Under the pieces are notes generated by a model, which worked only from the letters and a program-made list of their open reading frames with translations, ran no database searches and was not told the DNA's origin. From the NCBI GenBank assembly GCA_023213395.1, contig CM041465.1:251851741-251915740 (forward strand): a stretch of 64,000 nt of DNA, in the 5' to 3' direction. Source of the DNA: Cycas panzhihuaensis. Its lineage: Eukaryota; Cycadophyta. The translations under genes were made by a program, and so were the position numbers. This document shows, piece by piece, positions 24,093-34,248 of this stretch. The number at the start of each line of letters is the position of its first letter. Within the stretch, counting starts at the first letter, position 1.

Positions 24093-24310
24093 TGTGAAAA
24101 ATAAATGAGCCAAGAATAGAATAACCTAGAGATAATTATTATGGCAGAATTAATCTACCAATATTCAATTATTAATTCATTATAAATACAATAATTATAA
24201 CATGATAAGTACATTAATAAGTACATGTATATATAGGATAGATAATTATCCCTTTAACTAATAACAAACCAAACTAAATGATTGGTATATGAGGACTAAT
24301 TTATGGACCA
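24093..24310 (-). repeat. Copia-3 3' LTR
   Basis: The left half matches 37203-37326. The right end at CCA is set by the purine tract (element strand CAGGGGGAAATT, plus-strand 24313-24324) that directly precedes it. Confidence 0.7.
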
Positions 24311-24359
24311 ATAATTTCCCCCTGTGTGATATATATTCAGTAATTCATAGCACTAAATT

Positions 24360-25123
24360 ATAACCTTCCAAAGTAAATATTACTTTCCCCCTTAATGTTT
24401 ACTTCATTTAGCTTTAGACTAATAAACCTCTCTAAATTTTTTAGTTTTTCCATGTGCTAATGGTTTGGTGAATATATGTGCCAACTACATATTGGTAGGC
24501 TTGTAGATCAACTTGATTTCTCTAATCTAAACCTATTCCTTTATGAAATAATGATGTGTTTCTATGTGTTTAGTGCAAGCATGTGATGCTTAATTCTTAA
24601 CTATGTTTAATGTACTTTGATTATCACAATACAACTTTGTAACACCTTCCTAATGAAGACCTAAGTCATTAAGAATCTCTTTCAACCAAATGACCTCACA
24701 CACTACTATAACTACTACCTTATACTATACTTTAGTTGGAAAAAGTACAACATTGGGTTATTTCTTATTGCTTCAAGAAACTATTATTGAACCAAAATTA
24801 AAACAACATCCAAAAGTTGATTTTTTTATATCAATGTATCCAAATTAATTTGAATCGAAAAATACCTCTAAAATAAAGTTATTATTGTCAGTGAATTTGA
24901 GTCTATATAATAAAATCCCTTATAAATACCTTAGAATTCTCTTTATAGCTTTCAAGTAACTCTTTTTGGGTTTTGTCAATTGCATAAGCAATGTCGAACC
25001 TAGTTGTAGTTGAATAAATCAAACTACCAACCAGTTGTTTATATAAAATTCCATCTACCTACTTTCCTTTTATCTTCCATGCGAAATCTTTTTAATAGCT
25101 CATATGTGTACTTAGCTTGGGAG
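24360..25123 (-). pseudogene. Copia-3 RNase H pseudogene
   Basis: The element strand encodes copia RNase H C-terminal motifs near 24600-24700 (tryptophan-leucine-lysine segment, then a DN-x-S/A-like box) and more N-terminal parts up to 25000-25120, in several frames with many stops. The segment is cut at 25124 by the insertion of the LTR element at 25129-27679. Confidence 0.65.
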
Positions 25124-25128
25124 ATAAA

Positions 25129-25496
25129 TGTTGAATATTAAACTAAGTGGTGTAATATTGACTTGTTCTCAAGTCATTAATAAATGTGCACTATGAATAA
25201 TTATACATGTGCTCACCTCACTTATGTAATATTGTTATTGGACAACATCATGGTGATTTGATATGATTGGTTAGACAGAAAGTGGCAATGCTCTATTTAA
25301 GGGAGAAAACTAACATTTAAATATTTGAGTAATTATTTTTCAATAGAATAATAACTATTAACTCCCATGGTTTTCCCTCTTATAGGGTCTTCCATGTATA
25401 AATATGATGTTTAATATATGCTTCATTTATGTTTACTTACATTATTATATTTATTTCATCTCACTTAATGCTTTTGCAATGTTTTATTTTCTAACA
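25129..25496 (+). repeat. Left LTR of the non-autonomous element
   Basis: TGTTGAATATTA...TTCTAACA, 368 bp, with several small indels relative to the right copy. Confidence 0.9.
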
Positions 25497-25498
25497 AA

Positions 25499-25510
25499 TA
25501 GTATCAAAGT
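25499..25510 (+). promoter_or_regulatory. Primer-binding site relic
   Basis: TAGTATCAAAGT, resembling the initiator tRNA-Met site TGGTATCAGAGC, 2 nt after the left LTR. Confidence 0.7.
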
Positions 25511-27328
25511 GGGGGTTCTTATCACCTTATGTGATTTCAATGTATGGCTAGTGTTGTTTGCAAAAGGTTGGATATTAAGTCTTAGTAGCACAAGGTTGAT
25601 ACTAACTAGAATTAGGTATCTTTGTTAAGATTCTTCTGAGATTGTTTTTATGGACTAGAAAATTCCATATTGATGTTTGCATGGTGAGTCTATGCCTCAT
25701 TGTTCAATACAGAAGAAAGTCATGATGATCTTAAAGTAAGTATTGTTAGATTACAAAAGCAGGCCTAAATACCATGCTATGGAAATGGTTGATTATGGGT
25801 TGTTTTTGACCATTTGGAGTCTATACGAGCAACCTCCTTGATGTCCATAGAAGAACTTGTAGTGATTGTTAGTTCACAAAGATATCCCATATAATGTTGT
25901 AGAAAATGGAGATGAATGATGCAAGCTATTTGAGCCATATCTTGGAAGATCTTTTGTATTATTGTATCTTGGATTGCTCACTATTTTTGTAGTTTTTCAT
26001 GTGTGAGTATTCAATTTTAGCCTTTAATGGTTATTTGGCAACTTAGGTTATAGATCAATGGCACAAATGTGGTAGATTTCAAGATGTAAACTTATAGTGA
26101 GCCTATAATTACCTTGTTGACAAATGGTTGTCTTAATTTGGCCATTGGGTTTTTTAGGAGGCCTTAATTAAGCAATTGGTCATTGGACTTAGAAGGTAGT
26201 CTTATTGAGGTAGCTTCAACAAGTAAAAATTCTAAGTATGGGATTATTATATGTTGGGCACTTTGTTTGATAGTTGAGAGGCTTTATTTATCTGTTAGGC
26301 ACTTAGGTTACTTATTGGCTTATTACAACAATGTGTAGGTGAGGTTTCTTCACTAATTTCAAGTGTTTTCTTCTTGATTTCCTGTCAGGAAGGGTTGCTA
26401 CTTCTTACCTATGATAAATTTGCCTTAGATTTATGGTTTTGCAATTGTTTTTCTTTTGAAATATATTTGTAAATCCCATACAAATATTATCTGATCTAAC
26501 GATGAAAAAATTGCATCCTCCATGTTGAACAATGAGTTTTGGCATTGTTTTAGAATTCTAAAGTTTGAAATTTATTATTGGGACTATTATATGATAAATC
26601 TAAGAAGCCATGTCATTAGATCCAAGTACCATAACGAGTTTTACCAGAAAATTTTAAACATGGATTCCTATTTTAGATAATGGCATTCCTCTTTGAAAAT
26701 TGGTGATTTTCTTTAAGGATTTAGCATATTCCTCATTATTTTTTATACCAATAGGCTACTATGATGCATAGATGGAAAACCTTCCCTTAAATATACATTT
26801 CTTATTATCATTAAGCCAAAAAAAATCTTAACTTGTAAATTTTTACCATTGTTGCTATATGCAGTTCATAATTGAATTTGGGTGATTCAAGTTTTAAGTT
26901 TTCCTATTATAAGGTTTGTATAGGCATTAAACTATTTTAGAATCCAACTTGAAGTCCACTCAACCCCTTATAGTAGTCATATGAGTTTTACATATGACGA
27001 AGTAATTACAACAAAAGGGCCTAAACCCCTTTCTAGATTGTTTTTTTATTTTTGTATGAACTATTATCATTATTTTAGTTGTATCTCCTCCATACGATGT
27101 CAAATTTTAGTTTTTTCTAAATCATTGGAAATCTAGCTTCTATACCTTCAAAACAAGTAGTTGCAAGGTGTATTTTTCTTATATCTTGGTGTAGATATTA
27201 ATCAATAAAATGGAATAAAGATCTTAGATGTGCTTTTAGTTGAAATTTTTGGCTTGGTTAACGAGGGAGAGTGTTCTCCTTTATCTATTAGTTGTAGATC
27301 GGTACCAAGTTAATATTAAAAGGGGGAA

Positions 27329-27679
27329 TGTTGAATATTAGTCAATGTGGTGTAATATTGACTTGTCCTTGAGTCATTAATGGGTATATATTATGAATAA
27401 TTATGGATATGCTCCCTTGAATTATGCAATATTTTTATTGGATAACATAGTGGTGCTTTGAGGCGATTAGTAAAGCAAGAGGTGGTGTTGCTCTATTTAA
27501 GAGAGCAATATCACATGTAAATATCTGAGTGATTCATTTGTTGACTCCTATGGTTTTTCCCCTTATGGAGTTTTCCATATATAAATCATGTATCTAACCT
27601 ATGTCTACACTATGCTTACTTGCATTGTTATATTTAATTCATCTTATTGAATGCTTCTGTAATATTTCATTTTCTAATA
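27329..27679 (+). repeat. Right LTR of the non-autonomous element
   Basis: Shares TGTTGAATATTAgTCAA, GTGGTGTAATATTGACTTGT and GCTCTATTTAAG with the left copy. Ends TAATA in place of TAACA. Followed by ATAAA. Confidence 0.9.
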
Positions 27680-27684
27680 ATAAA

Positions 27685-28420
27685 CATACTCCTAATTCTT
27701 TTCCAAACTTATACTTCAAGAAAATAATGAATCAATTCAAAGTCTATTATCTCAAAATATTTTTTAAGCCTATTTCCAAGTCTTCCATTAGTAAGATGTC
27801 ATTACCTATTATCACTAAATCATCAATATGCAAGATCACAAAGGTTACAAGCTTTCCACCTTAAACCTTTATATACAGGTTTGAGTTTTCTAAGGATATT
27901 TCAAACTTATTTTTTTCTAAAAATAGTCATTAAGCTTAGAGTCTCCAAGCTCTAGAAGTATGTTTCACACCATACAATGTCTTCTTTAGGTGACATACCA
28001 AATAGTCTTTGTCCTTCTCAACATCTTGGCCATTGCTTCATATAAACTTCTTTTATCAAGTTTCTATTCATAATGGCACTATTGATATCAAGTTGATATG
28101 GTTGCCATCTAAATTATGCACTCAATGCAAGTATAATCCTTTAAGTCATTATTTTAGTTACTAGTATAAAGTTTTCCTGGTAATCAATTCCTTCCTTTGA
28201 ATTGAAACCTTAATAACTAACTTGGCCTAATGCTTATCAATGAAGTTCTTTGATTTGTACTTGTCCTTATAGACCATCCACATCCATTTACCTATTTACT
28301 TATTGTCAATTCAATTAAGTCCTAAATTTTGTTTTTCTTCACTACTAGATTTCAACTTTTATAACATCTTTCCACTTTTTCTCAAAATTTGCCTTCTCAA
28401 AAGTGGAAGGCTCCTTTTAT
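27685..28420 (-). pseudogene. Copia-3 reverse transcriptase pseudogene
   Basis: On the element strand the catalytic box reads HIDDLVIIGN near 27810-27840, keeping both aspartates. The YGVKHTS-like box (family YGLKQAP/S) lies near 27970-27990, and the LDVKTAFL-region relic near 28080-28110. Stops and shifts occur throughout. It continues into 24360-25123 once the nested element is removed. Confidence 0.72.
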
Positions 28421-28799
28421 ATTAAGAACCTATATTATGAGAGAAAAATTGACCTCTTTTGTAGATCTCATCTTAGACTTTTGTTTCCCTTCTAACTCAG
28501 GCAATTTTCATTACTAACTATTTTCAAATACTACTTAGGTAATTTCTTTAGTGAAGATGTGATTTCACTTCGAGTATATCCTCATTATCATCATAATCAT
28601 TAGTCACCATATTGACATGTCTAGATTCTTTCATATCAATTTGCCTTAAAGAACTTGATTCATGTTCCTTTTTAATTTCATTTCCTTTTTCTTATCTAAA
28701 TTTCCATGTGCCCATATCAATTTCTTTGTCATCTTCTTTAAAAATGGCATCCCAAGTCATTCAAACTTTCATGATTTTTAACTCATATACTCTATAAGC

Positions 28800-29461
28800 T
28801 TTGCTTCCCTCATTATAATTAATGAAAATACAGTTGGAACTTTTACCATCAAACTTCTAACATTTCTCCTATGAAATGTGCATGTATACTATGCATCCAA
28901 AGATTCTAAAATGGCTTACTATATGCTTTTTGCGCGGCCATGCCTCCTAAGGTATTACATCTCTAACCATCTTGGTGGAACTCTTATTTGTCAAATAAGA
29001 AATTGTTTTCACTACTTCTATCTAATATATGTTTGGTGAATTCTTTCCCTTCATCATTTGATTTAGCTTTTTCAACTAAACACCTATTCATTCTTTTCAC
29101 AACTCTATTATATTGTTGTGTATATGCAGTTGTAAACTACCTCTTAATCCCATGGTACTTGTAGTATTAATCAAACTCCTTAGAAGTCTCTCCTATTTTT
29201 CTTGTTTCCTCTTTGAACTCTTTGAAGATATCAAATATTAAAAATTTATCCTTCATTGAATAATCCATTTTTTAATGGAGAAATCATTAACGAAGATTAT
29301 AAAATACTTAGCACCTCTTAAGTGATAAGGTTAGCATTGGTCCACATACATTAAAATAAACTAAACTCAATTTCTCATTCATTCTTCAACCTTTATTCTT
29401 CTTAAATTTCCCCTAAAGTTGTATATCCATTATGCAAGTTTCACATAAACAGCTTTTAATT
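28800..29461 (-). pseudogene. Copia-3 integrase pseudogene, first copy
   Basis: The element strand shows YTPQQNRVVKRMNR-like text near 29050-29130 (family YTPQQNGVVERMNR) and a VCGPM box near 29335-29350 (family DVCGPM/DLCGPM), with the charged segment between them. The catalytic Glu position is Lys. The portion 28921-29461 is repeated at 33712-34248 on the other side of gypsy-2. Confidence 0.75.
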
Positions 29462-29684
29462 AATTGATTAAATAAATAGGTGCTATTAAACGAGCACAAC
29501 TTTCCATGAAAGGGGCCTAATATGCATATAAAGTTGGTCCCAAATGTAATATGGACATCATCCGACTTTTATTAATCAAACAGAGTCTTTTGACTATTTA
29601 TCAAATCAATTACTATTGTGCTCACGTGTATGTTTTTTTGGCAATCTGGTGATTGGGTTTTGGTTACGAACAAGGTTCATAACA
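29455..29684 (+). repeat. Gypsy-2 5' LTR, 5'-truncated
   Basis: Aligns base for base with 33482-33711; the first 27 bp of the LTR are missing. The junction with copia-3 sequence falls in a TTTAATT stretch shared by both partners. Confidence 0.9.
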
Positions 29685-29686
29685 AG

Positions 29687-29698
29687 TGGTATTAGAGC
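29687..29698 (+). promoter_or_regulatory. Gypsy-2 primer-binding site
   Basis: TGGTATTAGAGC, one C-to-T change from the initiator tRNA-Met consensus, 2 nt after the 5' LTR. Confidence 0.88.
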
Positions 29699-31482
29699 AC
29701 CATCCTGCTCTGTGGGAATCAAATTTAGTTACAACAAGTGAAGAATTGTTGTAATTATATATCTCAGTGCCATACCTTAAAAATTTATTCCAGTACATAG
29801 CTGTCAACTGGTCAAAGATAATAACCATATACATAGAGAATCGCCAAACGATTTATTAACATATTCAGTAATAGAGGAATGTACTGAGTATGGATAATTC
29901 ATTGATTATCTCTACTAGCGATATTACCAGGAATTCGTACGATTAACAAAACAACAAACAACTTAAATTCTGGTTATAATCAGGAGACTCCATAACCATA
30001 TAATTAGCGCGGTTGTTATTATACTAAACTGTGCCTAACGTCATTATTCCAAGGCTACACAAGCATTAATTACTCCATTAATACTACTAAAGCAATCACT
30101 TGGTATATTACACCATTGCATCGTGCCACACAATACTATATTTGGCTGCATAGGTTACTCCATCATTCAACAACCATCTGGGTACACTACACCATCGCAC
30201 TTCATACATGCATGTTATATAGGTGTGAGATGAATCTTTTGTACAAAGTGAGGCGTACATTATTGTCTAGGTAATTAAGGCTACACAAACTGAAGAAGCT
30301 AACGAATAGGACAGCGGCCATTACAGTCCAGAAATAAAAATTAGTCCACACATTTAATTTCAACGTAATACTTGTGTGAAAGGCACTTAGTACCATTTGA
30401 ATTAAATGACTATTCTTGTTAACAGTGTGTTTAATAAAGCTAATAATATGCTTCCTCAACATATCAAATCACTACGCGCTAAGCACTTCTACACATTAGT
30501 TATCGGCTGTGTACACAGTAAGTTCTAACCTCAGCTCATACACATCTATCATACAGATCCCTATCTGATAAATGTTTTCAAGCATAGAAGAACGGTCTCC
30601 CTTTGTTGGTTGTCACCTTCCATTGTCCAACGATTCTCCTTCATCATCTATTCATCCAAATAAATTTTCGTATGAACCCTGGATTTGAACGTGATATTAT
30701 TCTCTAACTTGGCTCGACAAATACATAAAGCTTAAAGCGTGAGAATCACTATATGAAATAGTAACATAGATTGGGATTCGATTTTCATAGCTATGAAGAA
30801 AGTCATCGTCCAACGCCAACACATCGTCTACGTCTTCCATCCACATTCGGCCATCACCTTCTGTGCTGTCCTCACCTTGTAGTATCTATGGTCCAAGAAT
30901 CGTCGTCTTCCAAGGTGTGCACTGAACAAAAGGCATGCATATTTAATCAAATATCTATTTACATAGAACAAAAGGCACCCCTATTAAAAGCTTAAGCAAA
31001 TATTAGACGCTTCACGACATACGTTTCTTAAGTTAATATTAGATATTTTATAATATATATCCATCGTGTGCCATTCTATCTTACATAGCGACGAGGAATT
31101 TTTAAAGCATATTTCCTACCTACAGTCACTTCATATTTAGACCTATATTTCTCTACATCATGATTACGAAGTTGATAGGAGAAGTCAGCAAGTAAATTAA
31201 CTTGTTCACCAATTTGTTTCCAAACCAAAGTGCCTATAGAATCGTTATCACTGGGTGATCTGCACGTCAGGGCGTAAATGCCAAAGCTTTGTTCAAAATT
31301 CAACAACTTCAGTTCGTGAGAATAATTGATATCCTTGCACTCAATCTATTAAAAAAAAATCAAGACAATCGGTAGCAAGACAAATACAAGTAGTTATATT
31401 TATTTGCCAGTCCATGGAAGTTACGGAGTAGGTCCGCGTATTCATCTATTCAACGAGTGGTGTGATAATATTCTTAATATAA
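29699..31482 (+). other. Gypsy-2 leader, 1.8 kb, with probable captured host DNA
   Basis: No retroelement coding. Base composition is more even than in the neighbouring copia-3 sequence. It contains the antisense exon-like segment 31085-31345 and a weaker one at 30876-30921. The minus-strand open frame at 30202-30462 (86 codons, hydrophobic) is not recognised. Confidence 0.6.
31085..31345 (-). pseudogene. Putative captured host-gene exon, 261 bp, antisense in gypsy-2 leader
   Basis: On the minus strand a run of nine T and AATAG (a good 3' splice-site pattern) ends at 31346. The following 87 codons are all open (87 x 3 = 261 bp) and are followed at 31084 by GTAAGA, a strong 5' splice-site pattern; the frame closes a few bases later at TAG in the presumed intron. 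The predicted peptide is mixed and gene-like, with segments such as LVWKQIGEQVNLLADFSYQL and KYEVTVGRKYALKIPRR. I do not recognise the family. An exon-sized open stretch bounded by both splice signals, opposite to gag, is the pattern of host gene fragments carried by plant LTR elements. Chance remains possible. Confidence 0.55.
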
Positions 31483-31586
31483 GCATATAGTTACAAAAGA
31501 GAAGTGGAGAAATCATACTTATACTATTATTAAAGCACATAGTTATGGAAGGGAAGCAATGGAATCATACTTATACTATTATTAAA
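31483..31586 (+). repeat. 52-bp tandem duplication at the gypsy-2 gag start
   Basis: Units at 31483-31534 and 31535-31586. The last 24 bp are identical (31511-31534 and 31563-31586). The gag ATG at 31545 lies in the second unit; a later Met (31590) lies just after it and may be the older start. Confidence 0.88.
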
Positions 31587-32510
31587 ATAATGAATACAGA
31601 AGATATGGCAGACAATACCATCCAAAAGGATATCGTTGAACCAATCACTCAAGCAGTCCAGACATCAAACGCGCTTTTAAATCATATATTACATCAAATC
31701 TTGGATAAATTGATAATTATAGCAACAAACAGAAAAAAAGACATGATTGTTCCAGATTCAGAGGATGAGGCAATGAGTCGGCAGTCTCATATTAGAAATC
31801 AGACTGTTAAAAAATATTCCAGTCCTCAAACAACTCCCATTAATACTGAGAATGAAGCTATCAGAAAATACCTTAATGAGTATCATAATTTAGCCCCTGA
31901 AGTACAAAAGATAGTAGGTTTTCAAGCGTACTTTAACTGCTTACAAAGTATTCAAACACAGAAAAAGAAAAAGTTAGAAAAGATTACTATACAACATTTC
32001 AGTATGGAGCAAAATTCACATGAACCGAGAGTGTGGATACAACAAATGGAAAACTATTTCCACTTAATGGAGATTGAATTGGTAGAGCAAGTTCTTTTAG
32101 GCACCCTACACATGGATGGGATAGCGTGTGAATGGTGGCAGTGTCTTGAACGAACCTCTTTTCAATATCAACTACCTACCTGGAAAGAATTCATGCTTTT
32201 ATTTATTGAGTGATTTGAAACCATATCTAATCGCAATTATTATTGTGAGTTATAAAAATTAAAGAAAATTGGATCAGTGGAAGAATATAGTACAGCATTC
32301 ACAAGGTTAAGCTATGTGCTAGAGGATATTCTGACTAATCCACTTATCCAATTATATATAGATGGTCTGATAACAGAGATCCAAGCTGACGTTAAAATTC
32401 AAGAACCAAAGGACCTTAATAAGGCAATACAGTTAGCCAAAATACATGAAGATAAACACAAGGTCTTATGCAAAATAGGCACAGATCTCTATATTCCTCC
32501 ACCTGGTTGA
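31545..32510 (+). pseudogene. Gypsy-2 gag
   Basis: Open for 222 codons (31545-32213), one stop, short shift, then open again for 77 codons (32277-32510). The N-terminal region is polar and helical. The retrotransposon gag domain follows: RVWIQQMENYFHLM, a small-residue helix with HMDGIACEWWQ, and TWKEFMLLF (family pattern W-x-x-x-x-x-YF ... A-x-x-W/WW ... W-x-x-F). The second part continues the capsid (YIDGLITEIQADV). It would form the particle shell for packaging element RNA. It is better preserved than the host copia-3. A start at 31590 is also possible. Confidence 0.85.
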
Positions 32511-32589
32511 CATGATCTTTTACTAAGTGTTCAACATAGACACGTATCAGTCAACCCGAATCGACCTGCTAAACCAATCATTGAAAAAA

Positions 32590-33170
32590 CAAAAACAGAG
32601 CAAGAAGAGTTAAGAAGAAAAAACCTATGCTTCAGATGTGAGGAGAAGTGGGAACCTAGGCATAGATGTTAAAAGAACCAGTTATATACAATTAGATTAT
32701 TGCCAGATGACAATATTGATGAAGAAGAACAATGATCATAAAATAATCAAGGAAATTGTTATAATGCAGAACATCAAGAGAGCTATAATAATCTCGAGGT
32801 TGACCATCCGTAAATGTCACTATCATTTATAAGCAGTTTTAATCAATCAAATACCTTAAAATTACGGAGATCTATAAAAAATCAAGTTGTAATAATCTAG
32901 ATAGATTCAGGTAGCACACATAATTTTATAGATCAAAACTGTGCACAACAATTGAGGCTATTCCCATTAAGGACTCCTTGTTTTCACGCCACTGTTGGAG
33001 GAAGACAAGTAATCTCTGGCCAGGGTATAATGAAGAACCTTAAACTCACGTTAAACGACATCAGTATTATAGAAGATTTCTACATCGTCGAGGTAGGAGG
33101 TGTAGATATTGTGTTGGGCAGTCAATGGCTCAGTACACTTAGAACCTTTGAAATGAATATTCATGAATAA
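32590..33170 (+). pseudogene. Gypsy-2 nucleocapsid knuckle and aspartic protease
   Basis: A frame near 32620-32670 gives CFRCEEKWEPRHRC, a complete C-x2-C...H-x4-C zinc knuckle of the plant gypsy type. About 230 bp further, near 32905-32935, is DSGSTHNFID, the protease active site. The open frame 32952-33170 (72 codons) continues it with GQGIM, then VGGVDIVLGSQWL, which matches the family flap and D-(I/V)-V-L-G-x-Q-W-L motif. A stop separates knuckle from protease. No RT follows. Confidence 0.82.
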
Positions 33171-33454
33171 TTTATGTGATTTAAGAAAGAAGGAAGAATC
33201 ATCACGTTATCGGGAAAATGATTAAACAAAACTAAAATCATACCACACAAGGATCAGGGTAAAGAAGTTAAGAAGCAACCACAAGCATTCCAAAAACACA
33301 GCCAAGGTTTTCAACTGGAAGAATTTTCTAATAAATACCTGCAACATCCATTTAATCACCTAATGGACTCTACCACAATGAAGGATAGCATATGTTTAAG
33401 GGACTCCAATCGTTCGACTATGTTTCGTGGGTGAAACATCTTAAGAGAGAGGAC
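33171..33454 (+). other. Gypsy-2 3' remnant and purine tract
   Basis: Only 284 bp lie between the protease and the 3' LTR, enough for none of RT, RNase H or integrase. It ends in TTAAGAGAGAGGAC at 33441-33454, the likely polypurine tract. Confidence 0.7.
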
Positions 33455-33711
33455 TGTTATGAACCTCCTTAAGCAAAAGGGTTTAATTAATTGATTAAAT
33501 AAATAGGTGCTATTGAACGGGTACAACCTTCCGTGAAAGGGGCCTAATATGCATATAAAATTGGTCCCAAATGTAATATGGACATCATCCGACTTTTATC
33601 AATCAAACACAGTCTTTTGACTATTTATCAAATCAATTACTCTTGTGCTCACGTGTGTGTTTTTTTGGTAATCTAGTGATTGGGTTCCGGTTATGAACAA
33701 GGTTCGTAACA
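33455..33711 (+). repeat. Gypsy-2 3' LTR
   Basis: 257 bp, TGTTATGAACCTCC...GTTCGTAACA with TG...CA ends. The last 230 bp match 29455-29684. Confidence 0.92.
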
Positions 33712-34248
33712 ATATGATTTTTGCACAACCATGCCTCCTAAGGTATTACATCTCTAACCATCTTGGTGGAACTCTTATTTTTCAAATAAGAAATTGTTTT
33801 CACTACTTCTATCCAATATATGTTCGGTGAATTCTTTCCCTTCATCATTTGATTTAGCTTTTTCAACTAAACACCTATCACAACTCTATTATGTTGTTAT
33901 GTATATGTAGTTGTAAACTACCTCTTAATTCCATGGTACTTGTATTATTGATCAAACCCCTTAGAAGTATGCACTCTCCTATTTTTCTCATTTCCTCTTT
34001 GAACTCTTTGAAGATATCAAATATTAAAAATTTATCCTTCATTGAATAAATCCATTCTTTTATGGAGAAATCATTAACGAAGATTATAAAATACTTAGCA
34101 CCTCTTAAGTGATAAGGTTGGCATTGGTCCACATACATTAAATTAAACTAAACTCAATTTCTCATTCATTCTTCAACCTTTATTCTTCTTAAAATTCCCC
34201 CAAAGTTGTATATCCATTATGCAAGTTTCACATAAACAACTTTTAATT
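33712..34248 (-). pseudogene. Copia-3 integrase pseudogene, second (duplicated) copy
   Basis: About 537 bp aligning with 28921-29461 at well over 90 percent by eye, with a few indels (for example a missing segment in the run before CACAACTCTATTAT). It encodes the same integrase relics on the minus strand. The first copy abuts uninterrupted copia-3 on its left; the second abuts uninterrupted copia-3 on its right (34249 on). Confidence 0.93.

Larger units (their letters stand above)
25129..27679 (+). mobile_element. Non-autonomous LTR retrotransposon without coding region, 2.55 kb
   Basis: Terminal repeats 25129-25496 (368 bp) and 27329-27679 (351 bp) start TGTTGAATATTA. A primer-site relic TAGTATCAAAGT lies 2 nt after the left repeat, and the purine tract AAAAGGGGGAA directly precedes the right one. 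The flanks carry an exact 5-bp target-site duplication, ATAAA (25124-25128 and 27680-27684). The 1.83-kb interior has no gag or pol motif. It must have been moved in trans. It is larger than a TRIM and smaller than most LARDs. It interrupts the RT/RNase H part of copia-3. Confidence 0.92.
29455..33711 (+). mobile_element. Gypsy-2: gag-protease-only Ty3/gypsy element (TR-GAG-like), 5' LTR truncated
   Basis: LTRs at 29455-29684 (lacking the first 27 bp) and 33455-33711 (257 bp, TGTTATGAAC...GTAACA) flank a primer site (29687-29698), a 1.85-kb leader, gag (31545-32510), a zinc knuckle, a protease with DSG, and a purine tract (33441-33454). RT, RNase H and integrase are missing; only about 280 bp lie between the protease end and the 3' LTR. 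The leader carries an antisense exon-like segment. ATATG after the 3' LTR (33712-33716) matches the empty site at 28921-28925. It is inserted in copia-3. Confidence 0.88.

Noticed and set aside
30202-30462. 86-codon hydrophobic minus-strand frame in the gypsy-2 leader
   Set aside because: It might belong to captured DNA, but has no splice borders or recognisable membrane-protein family, so it is not called.
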